From Quisquiliibacterium sp. (GTDB taxonomy: Bacteria; Pseudomonadota; Gammaproteobacteria; Burkholderiales; Burkholderiaceae_E), in NCBI GenBank assembly GCA_023257915.1, contig JALRBB010000112.1, positions 1-9,121 on the forward strand: 9,121 nucleotides of DNA. Direction: 5' to 3'. The translations under genes and the position numbers were made by a program. The number at the start of each line of letters is the position of its first letter. Position 1 is the first letter of the stretch. Below the pieces are notes generated by a model, which worked only from the letters and a program-made list of their open reading frames with translations, made no database searches and was not told the origin of the DNA. Of the stretch, positions 1 through 6,570 are shown piece by piece.

Positions 1-164
1 AGGGCCTCGTAGGAGGCGGGCTGGGTGTTCAGTCGCCATCGGTGCTCGGTGACCACGGTGAGCAGCTGGCTGTGGATGTCACGCCACTCGCGCACCCGCC
101 GTACGCTGATGTAGTTCTGCCGCAGCAGCTGTTCGTACTGGCGGTTGGACCGCTTGTGGGTGTC
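1..164 (-). pseudogene. hrpA: HrpA RNA helicase fragment, start-less, runs off left edge
   Basis: Reading the minus strand leftward from about 164 gives an open frame to the window edge, with segments SNRQYEQLLRQNYIS, RRVREWRDIHSQL and NTQPASYEAL. From memory this matches the middle of the DEAH-box ATP-dependent RNA helicase HrpA, the part after the helicase core where E. coli has a REWQDIYTQL-like segment followed by NSEPAEY. The frame contains no ATG, GTG or TTG start before the homology begins, and HrpA (about 1,300 residues) should have several hundred more residues upstream. That space is instead occupied by the binding-protein gene ending at 193. The piece is therefore either a 5'-truncated remnant left by insertion or recombination, or an assembly join. 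The rest of the C-terminal part would lie beyond position 1. The family assignment is fairly secure; the cause of the truncation is inference. Confidence 0.72.
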
Positions 165-192
165 GCCCGGGCTGGCACTGCAATGACGATGT

Positions 193-1401
193 TTACTGGG
201 CGGGCGTGTGGGCGACGACCCAGGCTCCGGACTTGGCCTGCACGAACAGATAGGGCTTGACCGCCTCACGATCGCCGGTACGACCAACCTTGCCAAGAAG
301 TCCGTTGGTTTGGGTCATTCCGGCTAGCGCGTCACGCATCTTCTGACGATCTGCCTGAAGCGTGTCGGGCCGCCCCATGATCTTTTGCTTTTCGATCAGA
401 TCCTTGAGCGTGAACACGTTCTCGAACGCTGCCGCGTTATGCAAGTCCATGTTGTACTTCGGATTGATCGCCTGGATCGCGGCCGCCGCATTCTTGGCGT
501 TTTCGTTCACCGGGGCAAAGCTCGTCGGAATGACCAGGCCCTCGGCCTGCGCACCGCAACCTTGCAGCGTCTCCATGCTCGACGACGAGGTCAGGCCGAT
601 CATCAGCTTGGGCTTGACGTTCTGTCGCGCCATCTCCTTGAGCACACCACAGGTGGTGAACGGGTGAGCGGAAATCGCCACCACCTCGGCGTTGGCGCGT
701 TTCATCTCGCGCACCTGATTGGAGAAGTTGATGTCGTTGAGCAGCCACTCGCTCTGGCCCTTGACCTCAAGCCCGTTGGCAGCAGCCTGCTTCTTCATCA
801 CGCCATACGTGGCATTGCTGTGGGCGAAGTCTTTTTCCACGCCGCCCCAGAAGGTCTTGAGCTCCGGGCGGCTAGCCTTGACCCACTCGAAGATCGATTT
901 ATACATATTGGCCTCGCTGGGCACATTACGAAATGACCACTGCGAGATTGAGGCCAGACCACCCTTGGCGGCGACGTCGGTATAGATCGGGAACTGAATG
1001 CCAGAGTCGGAGGTATCGCCGACCTTCTTCTGAAGAATGCCGAACACTGGTTCAGCCACATTCGAGCAGGTCGGACCAATGGCGACGATCGAATCGCTCT
1101 GCGACGCGATGCGGCGAAGCGCGTTGATCCCCTCTTCAGCGTTGCAGCGATCATCGAGGTATTCAATGACCAGGCGAGCCTTGCTGCCATCACCAAGCGT
1201 GACACCACCGGCCTTGTTGATGATGTTGGCAGCCGCCTGCATCGCCGCCTCGCTTTGCTGGCCAAAGATGCCGACGACACCGCTCTTGGCGCCGAAACCA
1301 TAGATTTTCAGGGCCTTGTCCTGCGCCTGAGCTGCGCCCGCGGCCGCCAGAGCCGCCGTCGTGACAAGCATGGATCCGAGAATGCGTGATTTGCGCTTCA
1401 T
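193..1401 (-). CDS. LIV-type (branched-chain amino acid family) ABC transporter periplasmic substrate-binding protein
   Basis: This 402-residue protein has a Sec signal peptide: basic MKRKSR, a hydrophobic stretch to about residue 24, and a likely cut after AQA at residue 26. The mature part reads like a type 1 periplasmic binding protein of the LivK/Peripla_BP_6 family. It opens with a beta strand and SGVVGIFGQQSEAAMQAA, then has the IINKAGGV segment and LDDRCNAEEGINALRRI typical of the first lobe. Length is normal. Such proteins capture amino acids, aromatic acids, amides or similar solutes for an ABC importer. No LivH, LivM, LivG or LivF partner lies in the window, so it is an orphan here. 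The start is supported by AAGGAG 8 bases upstream. It is divergent from the CoA-transferase, hinting at shared control. The family is clear; the ligand is unknown. Its stop is followed within about 28 bp by an hrpA fragment. Confidence 0.93.
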   Translation of the reverse strand: MKRKSRILGSMLVTTAALAAAGAAQAQDKALKIYGFGAKSGVVGIFGQQSEAAMQAAANIINKAGGVTLGDGSKARLVIEYLDDRCNAEEGINALRRIASQSDSIVAIGPTCSNVAEPVFGILQKKVGDTSDSGIQFPIYTDVAAKGGLASISQWSFRNVPSEANMYKSIFEWVKASRPELKTFWGGVEKDFAHSNATYGVMKKQAAANGLEVKGQSEWLLNDINFSNQVREMKRANAEVVAISAHPFTTCGVLKEMARQNVKPKLMIGLTSSSSMETLQGCGAQAEGLVIPTSFAPVNENAKNAAAAIQAINPKYNMDLHNAAAFENVFTLKDLIEKQKIMGRPDTLQADRQKMRDALAGMTQTNGLLGKVGRTGDREAVKPYLFVQAKSGAWVVAHTPAQ

Positions 1402-1409
1402 GGGTTTGT

Positions 1410-1415
1410 CTCCTT
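1410..1415 (-). promoter_or_regulatory. Ribosome binding site of the LIV-type binding protein
   Basis: The minus strand reads AAGGAG here, 8 bases before the ATG at 1401. It fixes the start of the binding protein, just ahead of the basic n-region of the signal peptide. Confidence 0.85.
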
Positions 1416-1516
1416 GAGTTTATTCGGCGTGTTCGCCGCTGCGTCCACGGCCGAATCTTCTGCCCGAAGCGCGCGCGATGACCATTTCAAACCGATCAAT
1501 TCAGCGTTAAGGGCTC

Positions 1517-1534
1517 GGCAACGGGCGCGTTGCC
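1517..1534. repeat. Perfect inverted repeat in divergent region
   Basis: GGCAACG (1517-1523), loop GGCG, then CGTTGCC (1528-1534): two perfect 7-bp arms around a 4-base loop. There is no T-run on either side, so it is not an intrinsic terminator. It could be an operator or a leader hairpin for the minus-strand binding-protein transcript. Confidence 0.6.
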
Positions 1535-1549
1535 CGCAATGAAAAGCAG

Positions 1550-1599
1550 GATTCGCACAATTGCAATTCCAGTACCAGGCGCTGCGATTCCACAATGCA
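1550..1599. repeat. 10-bp palindrome plus imperfect direct repeat, possible operator
   Basis: The palindrome AATTGCAATT lies at 1559-1568. GATTCGCACAATTGCA (1550-1565) recurs as GATTCCACAATGCA (1586-1599), which is the same word with single-base differences, 36 bp from start to start. The second copy sits about 38 bp before the CoA-transferase ATG, a sensible place for regulator binding. The binding protein is unknown and chance similarity is possible. Confidence 0.35.
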
Positions 1600-1625
1600 C
1601 GACGATTAGCTCAATAGTGGTGAAC

Positions 1626-1631
1626 AAGGAG
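1626..1631 (+). promoter_or_regulatory. Ribosome binding site that decides the CoA-transferase start
   Basis: AAGGAG with a 6-base gap to the ATG at 1638. It favours this ATG over the in-frame TTG at 1530 and ATG at 1539, which have no such site. Confidence 0.85.
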
Positions 1632-1637
1632 TCGTTG

Positions 1638-2810
1638 ATGCCCGATCCGCATCTCGAAGGACCATTGGCGGGGATGCTGGTAGTTGCTCTCGAACAAGCC
1701 GTGGCTGCCCCCTACTGCAGCAGCCGGCTCGCAGACGCCGGTGCGCGCGTCATCAAGATCGAGCGTGCCGAAGGGGATTTCGCCCGCGGTTACGACAAGG
1801 CGGCGAACGGCGAGTCGTCCTACTTCGTGTGGATCAATCGTGGCAAGGAGTCGATTGAGCTAGACCTGAAAATGCCACAGGATCTGGCGTTGCTTGAAAA
1901 CATGCTGGCTCAGGCCGATGTGTTCATCCAGAACCTCGCGCCCGGCGCCACTGCGCGACTGGGGATCGGTTCGGACGCATTGCGCGAACGCCATCCACGA
2001 CTGGTGACCTGCGATATCAGTGGCTACGGAGAGTCGGGCCCGCTCTATCGGATGAAGGCCTACGACCTGCTGGTACAGGCCGAAAGCGGACTGATCGCGG
2101 TCACCGGCGCACCCGGCGACGGTGTGGACGCGCTTGGGCGGATCGGCGTTTCGGTGTGCGACATCAATGCCGGGATGAACGCACTGATCGGCATCCAGCA
2201 GGCATTGATGCAGCGTTCCCGCACCGGTCGCGGTTCGGGTGTGAAGGTCTCACTTTTCGATTCGGCCGCCGAACTGATGAGCGTGCCATATCTGCAGACA
2301 CGCTATGGAGGCAAGGCTCCCGCGCGGGTCGGACTCAAGCATCCGTCGATCGCGCCATATGGCGCGTTCACCTGCGCCGACGGCCGCGACATCGTGATCT
2401 CGATCCAGAATGAACGCGAGTGGCAGGACTTCTGCCGCGAGGTGCTGCATGAACCCGACCTGCCGCAGGATCCGCGCGCCTGCGACAACGACTCCCGTGT
2501 GGCCAATCGCGCCTGGGTCGACGGCAAGGTGGCGGAGGTATTTGCCAGCCTGAGCAGCGCCGACGTGATCGACCGGCTGACCAGCGCACAGACCGCCTAC
2601 GGCAGCGTCAACGGTGTCAATGACCTGATCGCCCACCCCCAGCTGCGCACTCGCCGAATGCCTGTTGGGAACCGCGTCCTGGAAGTCCCGGCGCTACCGT
2701 GGTGCACCGAATGGGAAGCGTCTGAATACCGGCCGGTTCCCCGAGTGAACGAACACGGGCCGGCGATTCGTGCTGAATTCGCAGGCAGCGCTCCAAGAAA
2801 GCGAGCCTGA
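1638..2810 (+). CDS. CaiB/BaiF class III CoA-transferase
   Basis: The 390-residue product transfers CoA between carboxylic acids through an enzyme-bound aspartyl anhydride, acting in the cytosol as an interlocked dimer. Visible family marks are LADAGARVIKIE (31-42), the FVWINRGKESIELDL segment (63-77), NLAPGATARLGIG (99-111), DISGYGESGP (126-135) and KAYDLLVQAESGL (140-152). The probable catalytic aspartate is D175 in SVCDINAGMNA, and GRGSGVKVSLFDSA (198-210) follows. Length is normal for the family. The KAYDLLVQAESG and CDINAGM wording resembles, in my recollection, members acting on C4-C5 dicarboxylates (mesaconate, citramalate or itaconate type) more than formyl-CoA transferase, but this is a weak guess. 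The gene is divergent from the LIV-type binding protein and its stop lies 4 bp from the stop of the converging TRAP permease. The family call is secure; the substrate is unknown. Confidence 0.93.
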   Translation: MPDPHLEGPLAGMLVVALEQAVAAPYCSSRLADAGARVIKIERAEGDFARGYDKAANGESSYFVWINRGKESIELDLKMPQDLALLENMLAQADVFIQNLAPGATARLGIGSDALRERHPRLVTCDISGYGESGPLYRMKAYDLLVQAESGLIAVTGAPGDGVDALGRIGVSVCDINAGMNALIGIQQALMQRSRTGRGSGVKVSLFDSAAELMSVPYLQTRYGGKAPARVGLKHPSIAPYGAFTCADGRDIVISIQNEREWQDFCREVLHEPDLPQDPRACDNDSRVANRAWVDGKVAEVFASLSSADVIDRLTSAQTAYGSVNGVNDLIAHPQLRTRRMPVGNRVLEVPALPWCTEWEASEYRPVPRVNEHGPAIRAEFAGSAPRKRA

Positions 2811-2814
2811 GAGC

Positions 2815-5391
2815 CTAGCTGCCGCTCGGACACAAGCGCCGCCGCTGCATCAACAGCACGATCAGCAGCAGCGCAGCCGCCGGCAGAAACATCCATTCCT
2901 TGTCCGGACGGTCGGCCTCGATCTCCACCGCGGTGATCTGGAAGCTCTGCTCCAGTCCGAGCTTCTCGGCCTTGGAGCCGAACTTGACCGCTGCGACCTG
3001 TACCTGATCGCCGAGTGTCGACAGCGTCAAGCCAATGCCGGCAAGCCGCTGCCTGGCCGGGGCCACGTCGCCCAACGGCAGCAGCACGCCCTTGCGAACC
3101 GCGTCGCCATCCAGACTGGTGCCCTCGATCCAGACCCGCAGCCGGGCTTCGGCCGGCGCCTTCTCGATCTGCGCCATCAACTGGGTCGCCGGCAACTGAC
3201 GGTAGGGCTCGTAGACCATGTCCCACCAGAACCCGGGGCGGAACAAGGTGAATGTGACCAGCAACAGCGCGAGCGTTTCGTACCAACGCGAGCGCACCAG
3301 CATGTAGCCCTGTGTGGCAGCGGCAAAGACCAGCATCGCGATCACCGCGCTGACAATGGTCAGCAGCAGATGGCCAACGCCGTCGATGCCGATCATCAGC
3401 AACTGCGTGTTGAAGATGAACAGGAAGGGCAGGATTGCGGTGCGCATGCTGTACGCAAATGCGGTGACGCCGGTCTTGATCGGATCACTACGGGCGATTG
3501 CCGCAGCCGCGAATGAGGCCAGACCAACCGGCGGTGTCACATCGGCCATCAGACCGAAGTAAAAGACGAACAGGTGCACCGCGATCAGGGGCACCAGCAG
3601 ACCGCTTTGCGCGCCGAGTTCGACCACTACCGGGGCCATCAGCGTCGAGACGACGATGTAGTTCGCGGTGGTTGGCAGCCCCATGCCGAGCACCAGGCTG
3701 ATCACCGCGACCAGCACCAGCATCAGCATCAGGTTGCCTCCCGAGAGCAGTTCGACGACCTCGGTCATCACCAGCCCGATGCCGGTCAGCGACACGGTGC
3801 CCACGATGATGCCCGCCGCAGCCGTGGCCACACCGATGCCGATCATGTTGCGTGCACCCACCTCCAGCCCGTCGATCAGATCGCGAAAGCCCTGTCGGGT
3901 GGATGCGCCCAGCGAACCCCGACCTCGCATCCAGGCCAGCAAGGGGCGCTGCGTCAGCATCACGAAGATCATGAACAGCGTCGCCCAGAATGCCGACAAT
4001 CCTGGCGAGAGCTGCTCGACCATCAGGCACCAGATCAGCACGACGACTGAGAGCAGGTAATGCAGGCCGGATTTCAGCGTCGGCGCGATCTCGGGCAACT
4101 CAAACACCGGGGCGTCCGGGTCGTCGAGCGGCAGCTCCGGCTGGCGCGAGCCGACCCAAAGCAGGGCGCCATAGGCAGCGAGCAGGCCGGCGGATGCAAT
4201 CGCCATCGAGGCCGATGGCCAGACCTGCTTGACCCAGCCCAGCGAGAAATAGACGACCCCGGACAGCACGATGAAGCCAGCCAGCGTAGCGAGCAGCTGC
4301 GCGAGTCGTTGCAGTGCAGTGGCCTGCGAGCGGCGCGGCAAGCCCTTCAGATCCGCCTTCAACGCCTCCAGATGCACGATGTACACGAGCGCGATGTAGG
4401 AAATGATCGCCGGCAGGAACGCATGCTTGATGACCTGCGTGTACGGAATGCCCACGTACTCGACCATCAGGAATGCGGCGGCCCCCATGACCGGGGGCAT
4501 CAGCTGACCGTTGACCGAACTGGAGACCTCGACCGCACCTGCCTGGTCGCCGCGATAGCCGACCCGCTTCATCAGTGGGATTGTGAAGGTTCCGGTGGTG
4601 ACCACATTGGCGATCGACGAACCGGAAATCAACCCGGTGGCCGCTGAAGACACGACCGCCGCCTTGGCCGGACCGCCGCGCATATGGCCGAGCAGCGCAA
4701 ACGCGCTCTTGATGAAATAGTTTCCGGCACCCGCCTTATCGAGCAGGCTTCCAAACAGCACAAACAGAAAAATGAACCCGCTGGAGACGCCAAGGGCAAC
4801 ACCAAACACACCTTCGGTTGTCAGCCACTGATGCGACATCGCCCTCGATAGCGATGCCCCTTTGTGCGCGATCAGATCCGGCATGTACGGACCGGCGAAG
4901 GTGTAGCCGAGGAACACCAACGCGACGATCACCATCGGCAGCCCGAGCGCCCGGCGGGTCGCTTCGAGAAGCGTGATCAGACCCAGCACCGCGACGACTA
5001 GATCCTGCGTAGTCGGCTGGCCGGGTCGCTCCGCAAGCTCACGATAGAAAGTAAACAGATACGCGGCGCAAAACGCGCCGAGCAAGGCGAGCACCCAGTC
5101 GGCAACCGGAATTCGATTGCGCGGCGAGGCCTTGAATGCCGGAAACGCGAGGTAGGCGAGAAAGATCGAGAACGCGAGGTGAATCGCGCGCGACTGCGTG
5201 TCATTGAACACCAGCACGCCGAACTCAAACGGCAAGGGCGAGGCGATCCAAAGCTGAAACAACGACCAGGTCAGCGCAACCAGCAGGATGATCCTCGCGA
5301 CCAGTGGCCCTGGCTTGCGGCCGCCGGTGTCGGTATCGCTCACCAGCTGATTGACGTCCAGATCGCCGGCGCTGTTTGGTTGACTCGTCAT
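2815..5391 (-). CDS. Fused 4TM/12TM TRAP transporter permease (DctQ-DctM fusion) with C-terminal DUF3394-like domain
   Basis: This 858-residue inner-membrane protein is the complete membrane part of a TRAP importer, which uses an ion gradient to bring in solute delivered by a periplasmic protein. Residues about 30-170 form the small-subunit-like hydrophobic region. Residues about 185-690 are the DctM-like large domain, with SGSSIANVVTTGTFTIP (256-272), the NGQLMPPVMGAAAF motif (294-307), GMGLPTTANYIV (569-580) and MADVTPPVGLASFAAAAIA (615-633). After two more helices, residues about 721-832 form a soluble segment with a PDZ-like KFGSKAEKLGLEQ (803-815). A last helix (about 833-848) and a basic tail follow, the DUF3394 arrangement. 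The start has a modest GAGGG 6 bases upstream. It lies 74 bp behind the TAXI binding protein on the same strand, its evident partner. The family is very clear; the substrate is not. Confidence 0.96.
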   Translation of the reverse strand: MTSQPNSAGDLDVNQLVSDTDTGGRKPGPLVARIILLVALTWSLFQLWIASPLPFEFGVLVFNDTQSRAIHLAFSIFLAYLAFPAFKASPRNRIPVADWVLALLGAFCAAYLFTFYRELAERPGQPTTQDLVVAVLGLITLLEATRRALGLPMVIVALVFLGYTFAGPYMPDLIAHKGASLSRAMSHQWLTTEGVFGVALGVSSGFIFLFVLFGSLLDKAGAGNYFIKSAFALLGHMRGGPAKAAVVSSAATGLISGSSIANVVTTGTFTIPLMKRVGYRGDQAGAVEVSSSVNGQLMPPVMGAAAFLMVEYVGIPYTQVIKHAFLPAIISYIALVYIVHLEALKADLKGLPRRSQATALQRLAQLLATLAGFIVLSGVVYFSLGWVKQVWPSASMAIASAGLLAAYGALLWVGSRQPELPLDDPDAPVFELPEIAPTLKSGLHYLLSVVVLIWCLMVEQLSPGLSAFWATLFMIFVMLTQRPLLAWMRGRGSLGASTRQGFRDLIDGLEVGARNMIGIGVATAAAGIIVGTVSLTGIGLVMTEVVELLSGGNLMLMLVLVAVISLVLGMGLPTTANYIVVSTLMAPVVVELGAQSGLLVPLIAVHLFVFYFGLMADVTPPVGLASFAAAAIARSDPIKTGVTAFAYSMRTAILPFLFIFNTQLLMIGIDGVGHLLLTIVSAVIAMLVFAAATQGYMLVRSRWYETLALLLVTFTLFRPGFWWDMVYEPYRQLPATQLMAQIEKAPAEARLRVWIEGTSLDGDAVRKGVLLPLGDVAPARQRLAGIGLTLSTLGDQVQVAAVKFGSKAEKLGLEQSFQITAVEIEADRPDKEWMFLPAAALLLIVLLMQRRRLCPSGS

Positions 5392-5404
5392 TGCACGCCC
5401 TCAA

Positions 5405-5442
5405 GAAAACGAAAAGCCCGGGAGCCCTGCGCCCCCGGGCTT
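5405..5442 (-). terminator. Intrinsic terminator/attenuator between TAXI protein and permease
   Basis: On the minus strand AAGCCCGGG (5442-5434) pairs perfectly with CCCGGGCTT (5422-5414) around an 11-base loop. It is followed by TTCGTTTTC, giving a T-rich tail. It begins 24 bases after the TAXI stop and ends before the permease start. A partial terminator here would give more binding protein than permease, as transport stoichiometry often needs. The stem is seen directly; the read-through level is inference. Confidence 0.8.
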
Positions 5443-5465
5443 GTTCGACAGGTCGGAGCGGTGGA

Positions 5466-6455
5466 TTACATCCAGCCCTTTTCCTTGTAGTACTTGACCG
5501 CACCCGGGTGCAGCGGGGCCGACAGTCCGTCCTTGATCATGTTCTTCGGATCAAGCTTGGCGAAGGCCGGATGCAGCTTCTTGAAGTCATCAAAGTTCTC
5601 GAACACCGACTTCACCATCTGGTACACAGTGGCCTCCGGCACCTTGGTCGAAGTCACGAAGGTGGCGAGCACGCCGTAGGTGGGGGTCGGATTCGGATTG
5701 CCAGCGTACAGCCCGCCAGGAATCTGGGTCTTTGCGTAGTAGGGGTTCGACGCAACCAGCTTGTCGACCGCAGCCCCGGTCAGCGGAACCAGTTTGGCGC
5801 CGCAGGTGGTCACCGGATCTTGGATGTTCGCGCTCGGATGCCCAACGCCATAGAAGAACCCGTCGATCTTGTTGTCGCACAGGGCAGCGCCATGCTCGTC
5901 AGCTTTCAGCTCGGAGGCAAGGCTGAACGACCCGGTGGTCCACCCCATCGCGGACAGCAACTCCTCCATGGACGCACGCGTGCCGGAACCCGGGTTACCG
6001 ATATTGAAGCGCTTGCCTTTCAGGTCGTCGAATTTCGTTGCATTGGCCTCCTTGCGGGCCAACACTGTGAACGGCTCCGGGTGCACCGAGAACACCGCAC
6101 GCAAATCGCCGAAGGCGCCCGACTTTTCAAACACCTTGGTGCCCTTGGTGGCGTGATACTGCCAGTCGGACTGCGCAACGCCGAAATCGAGTTCACCGGC
6201 GCGAATCGTATTGATGTTGAACACCGAACCACCCGTGGACTCCACCGAGCAGCGGATCCCATGCGTGGCACGGTCCTTGTTCATCAGACGGCAAATTGCA
6301 CCGCCGGCTGCGTAGTACACGCCGGTGACACCACCGGTGCCGATCGTGACAAATTTCTGCTGCGCAAGCACCGGAGCTGACGGCAGCGAAGCACCGATCG
6401 CGGTGATGGCCAGCGTCAGGCTCAAGGCCATCCGACGAGTAAGTTTGGCTTTCAT
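5466..6455 (-). CDS. TAXI-family TRAP transporter solute-binding protein
   Basis: This 329-residue periplasmic protein begins with a signal peptide (MKAKLTRRM, hydrophobic to about residue 30, probable cut after VLA at 31). TAXI marks are [20 protein letters not shown] (35-54), [22 protein letters not shown] (72-93), GNPGSGTR (153-160) and the [12 protein letters not shown] segment (197-208). Cysteines 55/69 and 193/218 are spaced as likely disulfide pairs. TAXI proteins deliver organic acids or amino acids (glutamate or 2-oxoglutarate-like ligands in the studied cases) to fused TRAP permeases, and exactly that permease follows on the same strand. The start has AAGGAG 5 bases upstream. A promoter-like pair sits in the leader and a terminator lies just after the stop. 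Residues 6-8, TRR, give a weak twin-arginine look, but the full Tat motif is absent. The family is certain; the ligand is unknown. Confidence 0.95.
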   Translation of the reverse strand: MKAKLTRRMALSLTLAITAIGASLPSAPVLAQQKFVTIGTGGVTGVYYAAGGAICRLMNKDRATHGIRCSVESTGGSVFNINTIRAGELDFGVAQSDWQYHATKGTKVFEKSGAFGDLRAVFSVHPEPFTVLARKEANATKFDDLKGKRFNIGNPGSGTRASMEELLSAMGWTTGSFSLASELKADEHGAALCDNKIDGFFYGVGHPSANIQDPVTTCGAKLVPLTGAAVDKLVASNPYYAKTQIPGGLYAGNPNPTPTYGVLATFVTSTKVPEATVYQMVKSVFENFDDFKKLHPAFAKLDPKNMIKDGLSAPLHPGAVKYYKEKGWM

Positions 6456-6460
6456 GTTGT

Positions 6461-6466
6461 CTCCTT
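6461..6466 (-). promoter_or_regulatory. Ribosome binding site of the TAXI protein
   Basis: The minus strand reads AAGGAG, 5 bases before the ATG at 6455, confirming the start at the signal peptide. Confidence 0.85.
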
Positions 6467-6488
6467 GGTTTTAGAACGGTACTGAAGT

Positions 6489-6517
6489 TTTATCGACGGC
6501 ATCTCACAGACTGTCAT
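6489..6517 (-). promoter_or_regulatory. Probable sigma-70 promoter for the TAXI-TRAP genes
   Basis: The minus strand has ATGACA (6517-6512, 5 of 6 matches to TTGACA), a 17-base spacer and GATAAA (6494-6489, 4 of 6 matches to TATAAT). Transcription would start near 6482, leaving a leader of about 27 bases holding the ribosome site. It would let the transporter be expressed apart from the aminotransferase upstream. This is a by-eye prediction. Confidence 0.5.
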
Positions 6518-6519
6518 TC

Positions 6520-6546
6520 AAAATCGACCAAGCGATTGCGCTCGAT
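6520..6546 (-). terminator. Weak hairpin after the aminotransferase, possible terminator
   Basis: On the minus strand ATCGA (6546-6542) pairs with TCGAT (6527-6523), with an inner GCG/CGC stem, a small bulge and a CAAT loop. TTTTG follows. It starts 25 bases after the aminotransferase stop and immediately before the proposed TAXI promoter. The stem is AT-containing and bulged, so it is at best a weak terminator. Confidence 0.25.
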
Positions 6547-6570
6547 AGAGAAACTAGGCAGTGATGTTAC

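Larger units (their letters stand above)
1402..1637. promoter_or_regulatory. Divergent control region between binding protein and CoA-transferase
   Basis: This 236-bp non-coding stretch separates two genes transcribed away from each other, so it must hold both leaders and probably both promoters. I could not pick convincing -35/-10 pairs by eye. It contains a perfect 7-bp-arm hairpin at 1517-1534, a 10-bp palindrome at 1559-1568 and an imperfect direct repeat (1550-1565 and 1586-1599), described separately. These are candidate operator elements. Codons preceding the chosen CoA-transferase start are open in frame back to 1530, but they lack a ribosome site and family similarity. Confidence 0.6.

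Noticed and set aside
42..260. 72-codon plus-strand frame at the left end
   Set aside because: It overlaps both the HrpA-like minus frame and the end of the binding-protein gene and shows no recognisable domain.
1398..1595. 65-codon minus-strand frame ending in ATGA overlap with the LIV-type binding protein start
   Set aside because: The overlap looks like a coupled leader peptide, but it starts with TTG, has no ribosome site and spans the divergent regulatory region; chance is more likely.
1530..1637. N-terminal extension of the CoA-transferase from TTG 1530 or ATG 1539
   Set aside because: The extra 36 residues have no family similarity and no ribosome site, whereas ATG 1638 has AAGGAG at ideal spacing.
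2770..4647. Several long plus-strand open frames opposite the TRAP permease
   Set aside because: They are low-complexity Gln/Arg/His/Asp-rich translations without domain signs, shadows of GC-rich membrane-protein codons on the other strand.
5376..6380. 334-codon open frame on the plus strand opposite the TAXI gene
   Set aside because: It lies wholly antisense to a gene with clear family motifs, has no recognisable domain and is rich in Arg/His/Gln as expected from reverse reading of GC-rich codons.
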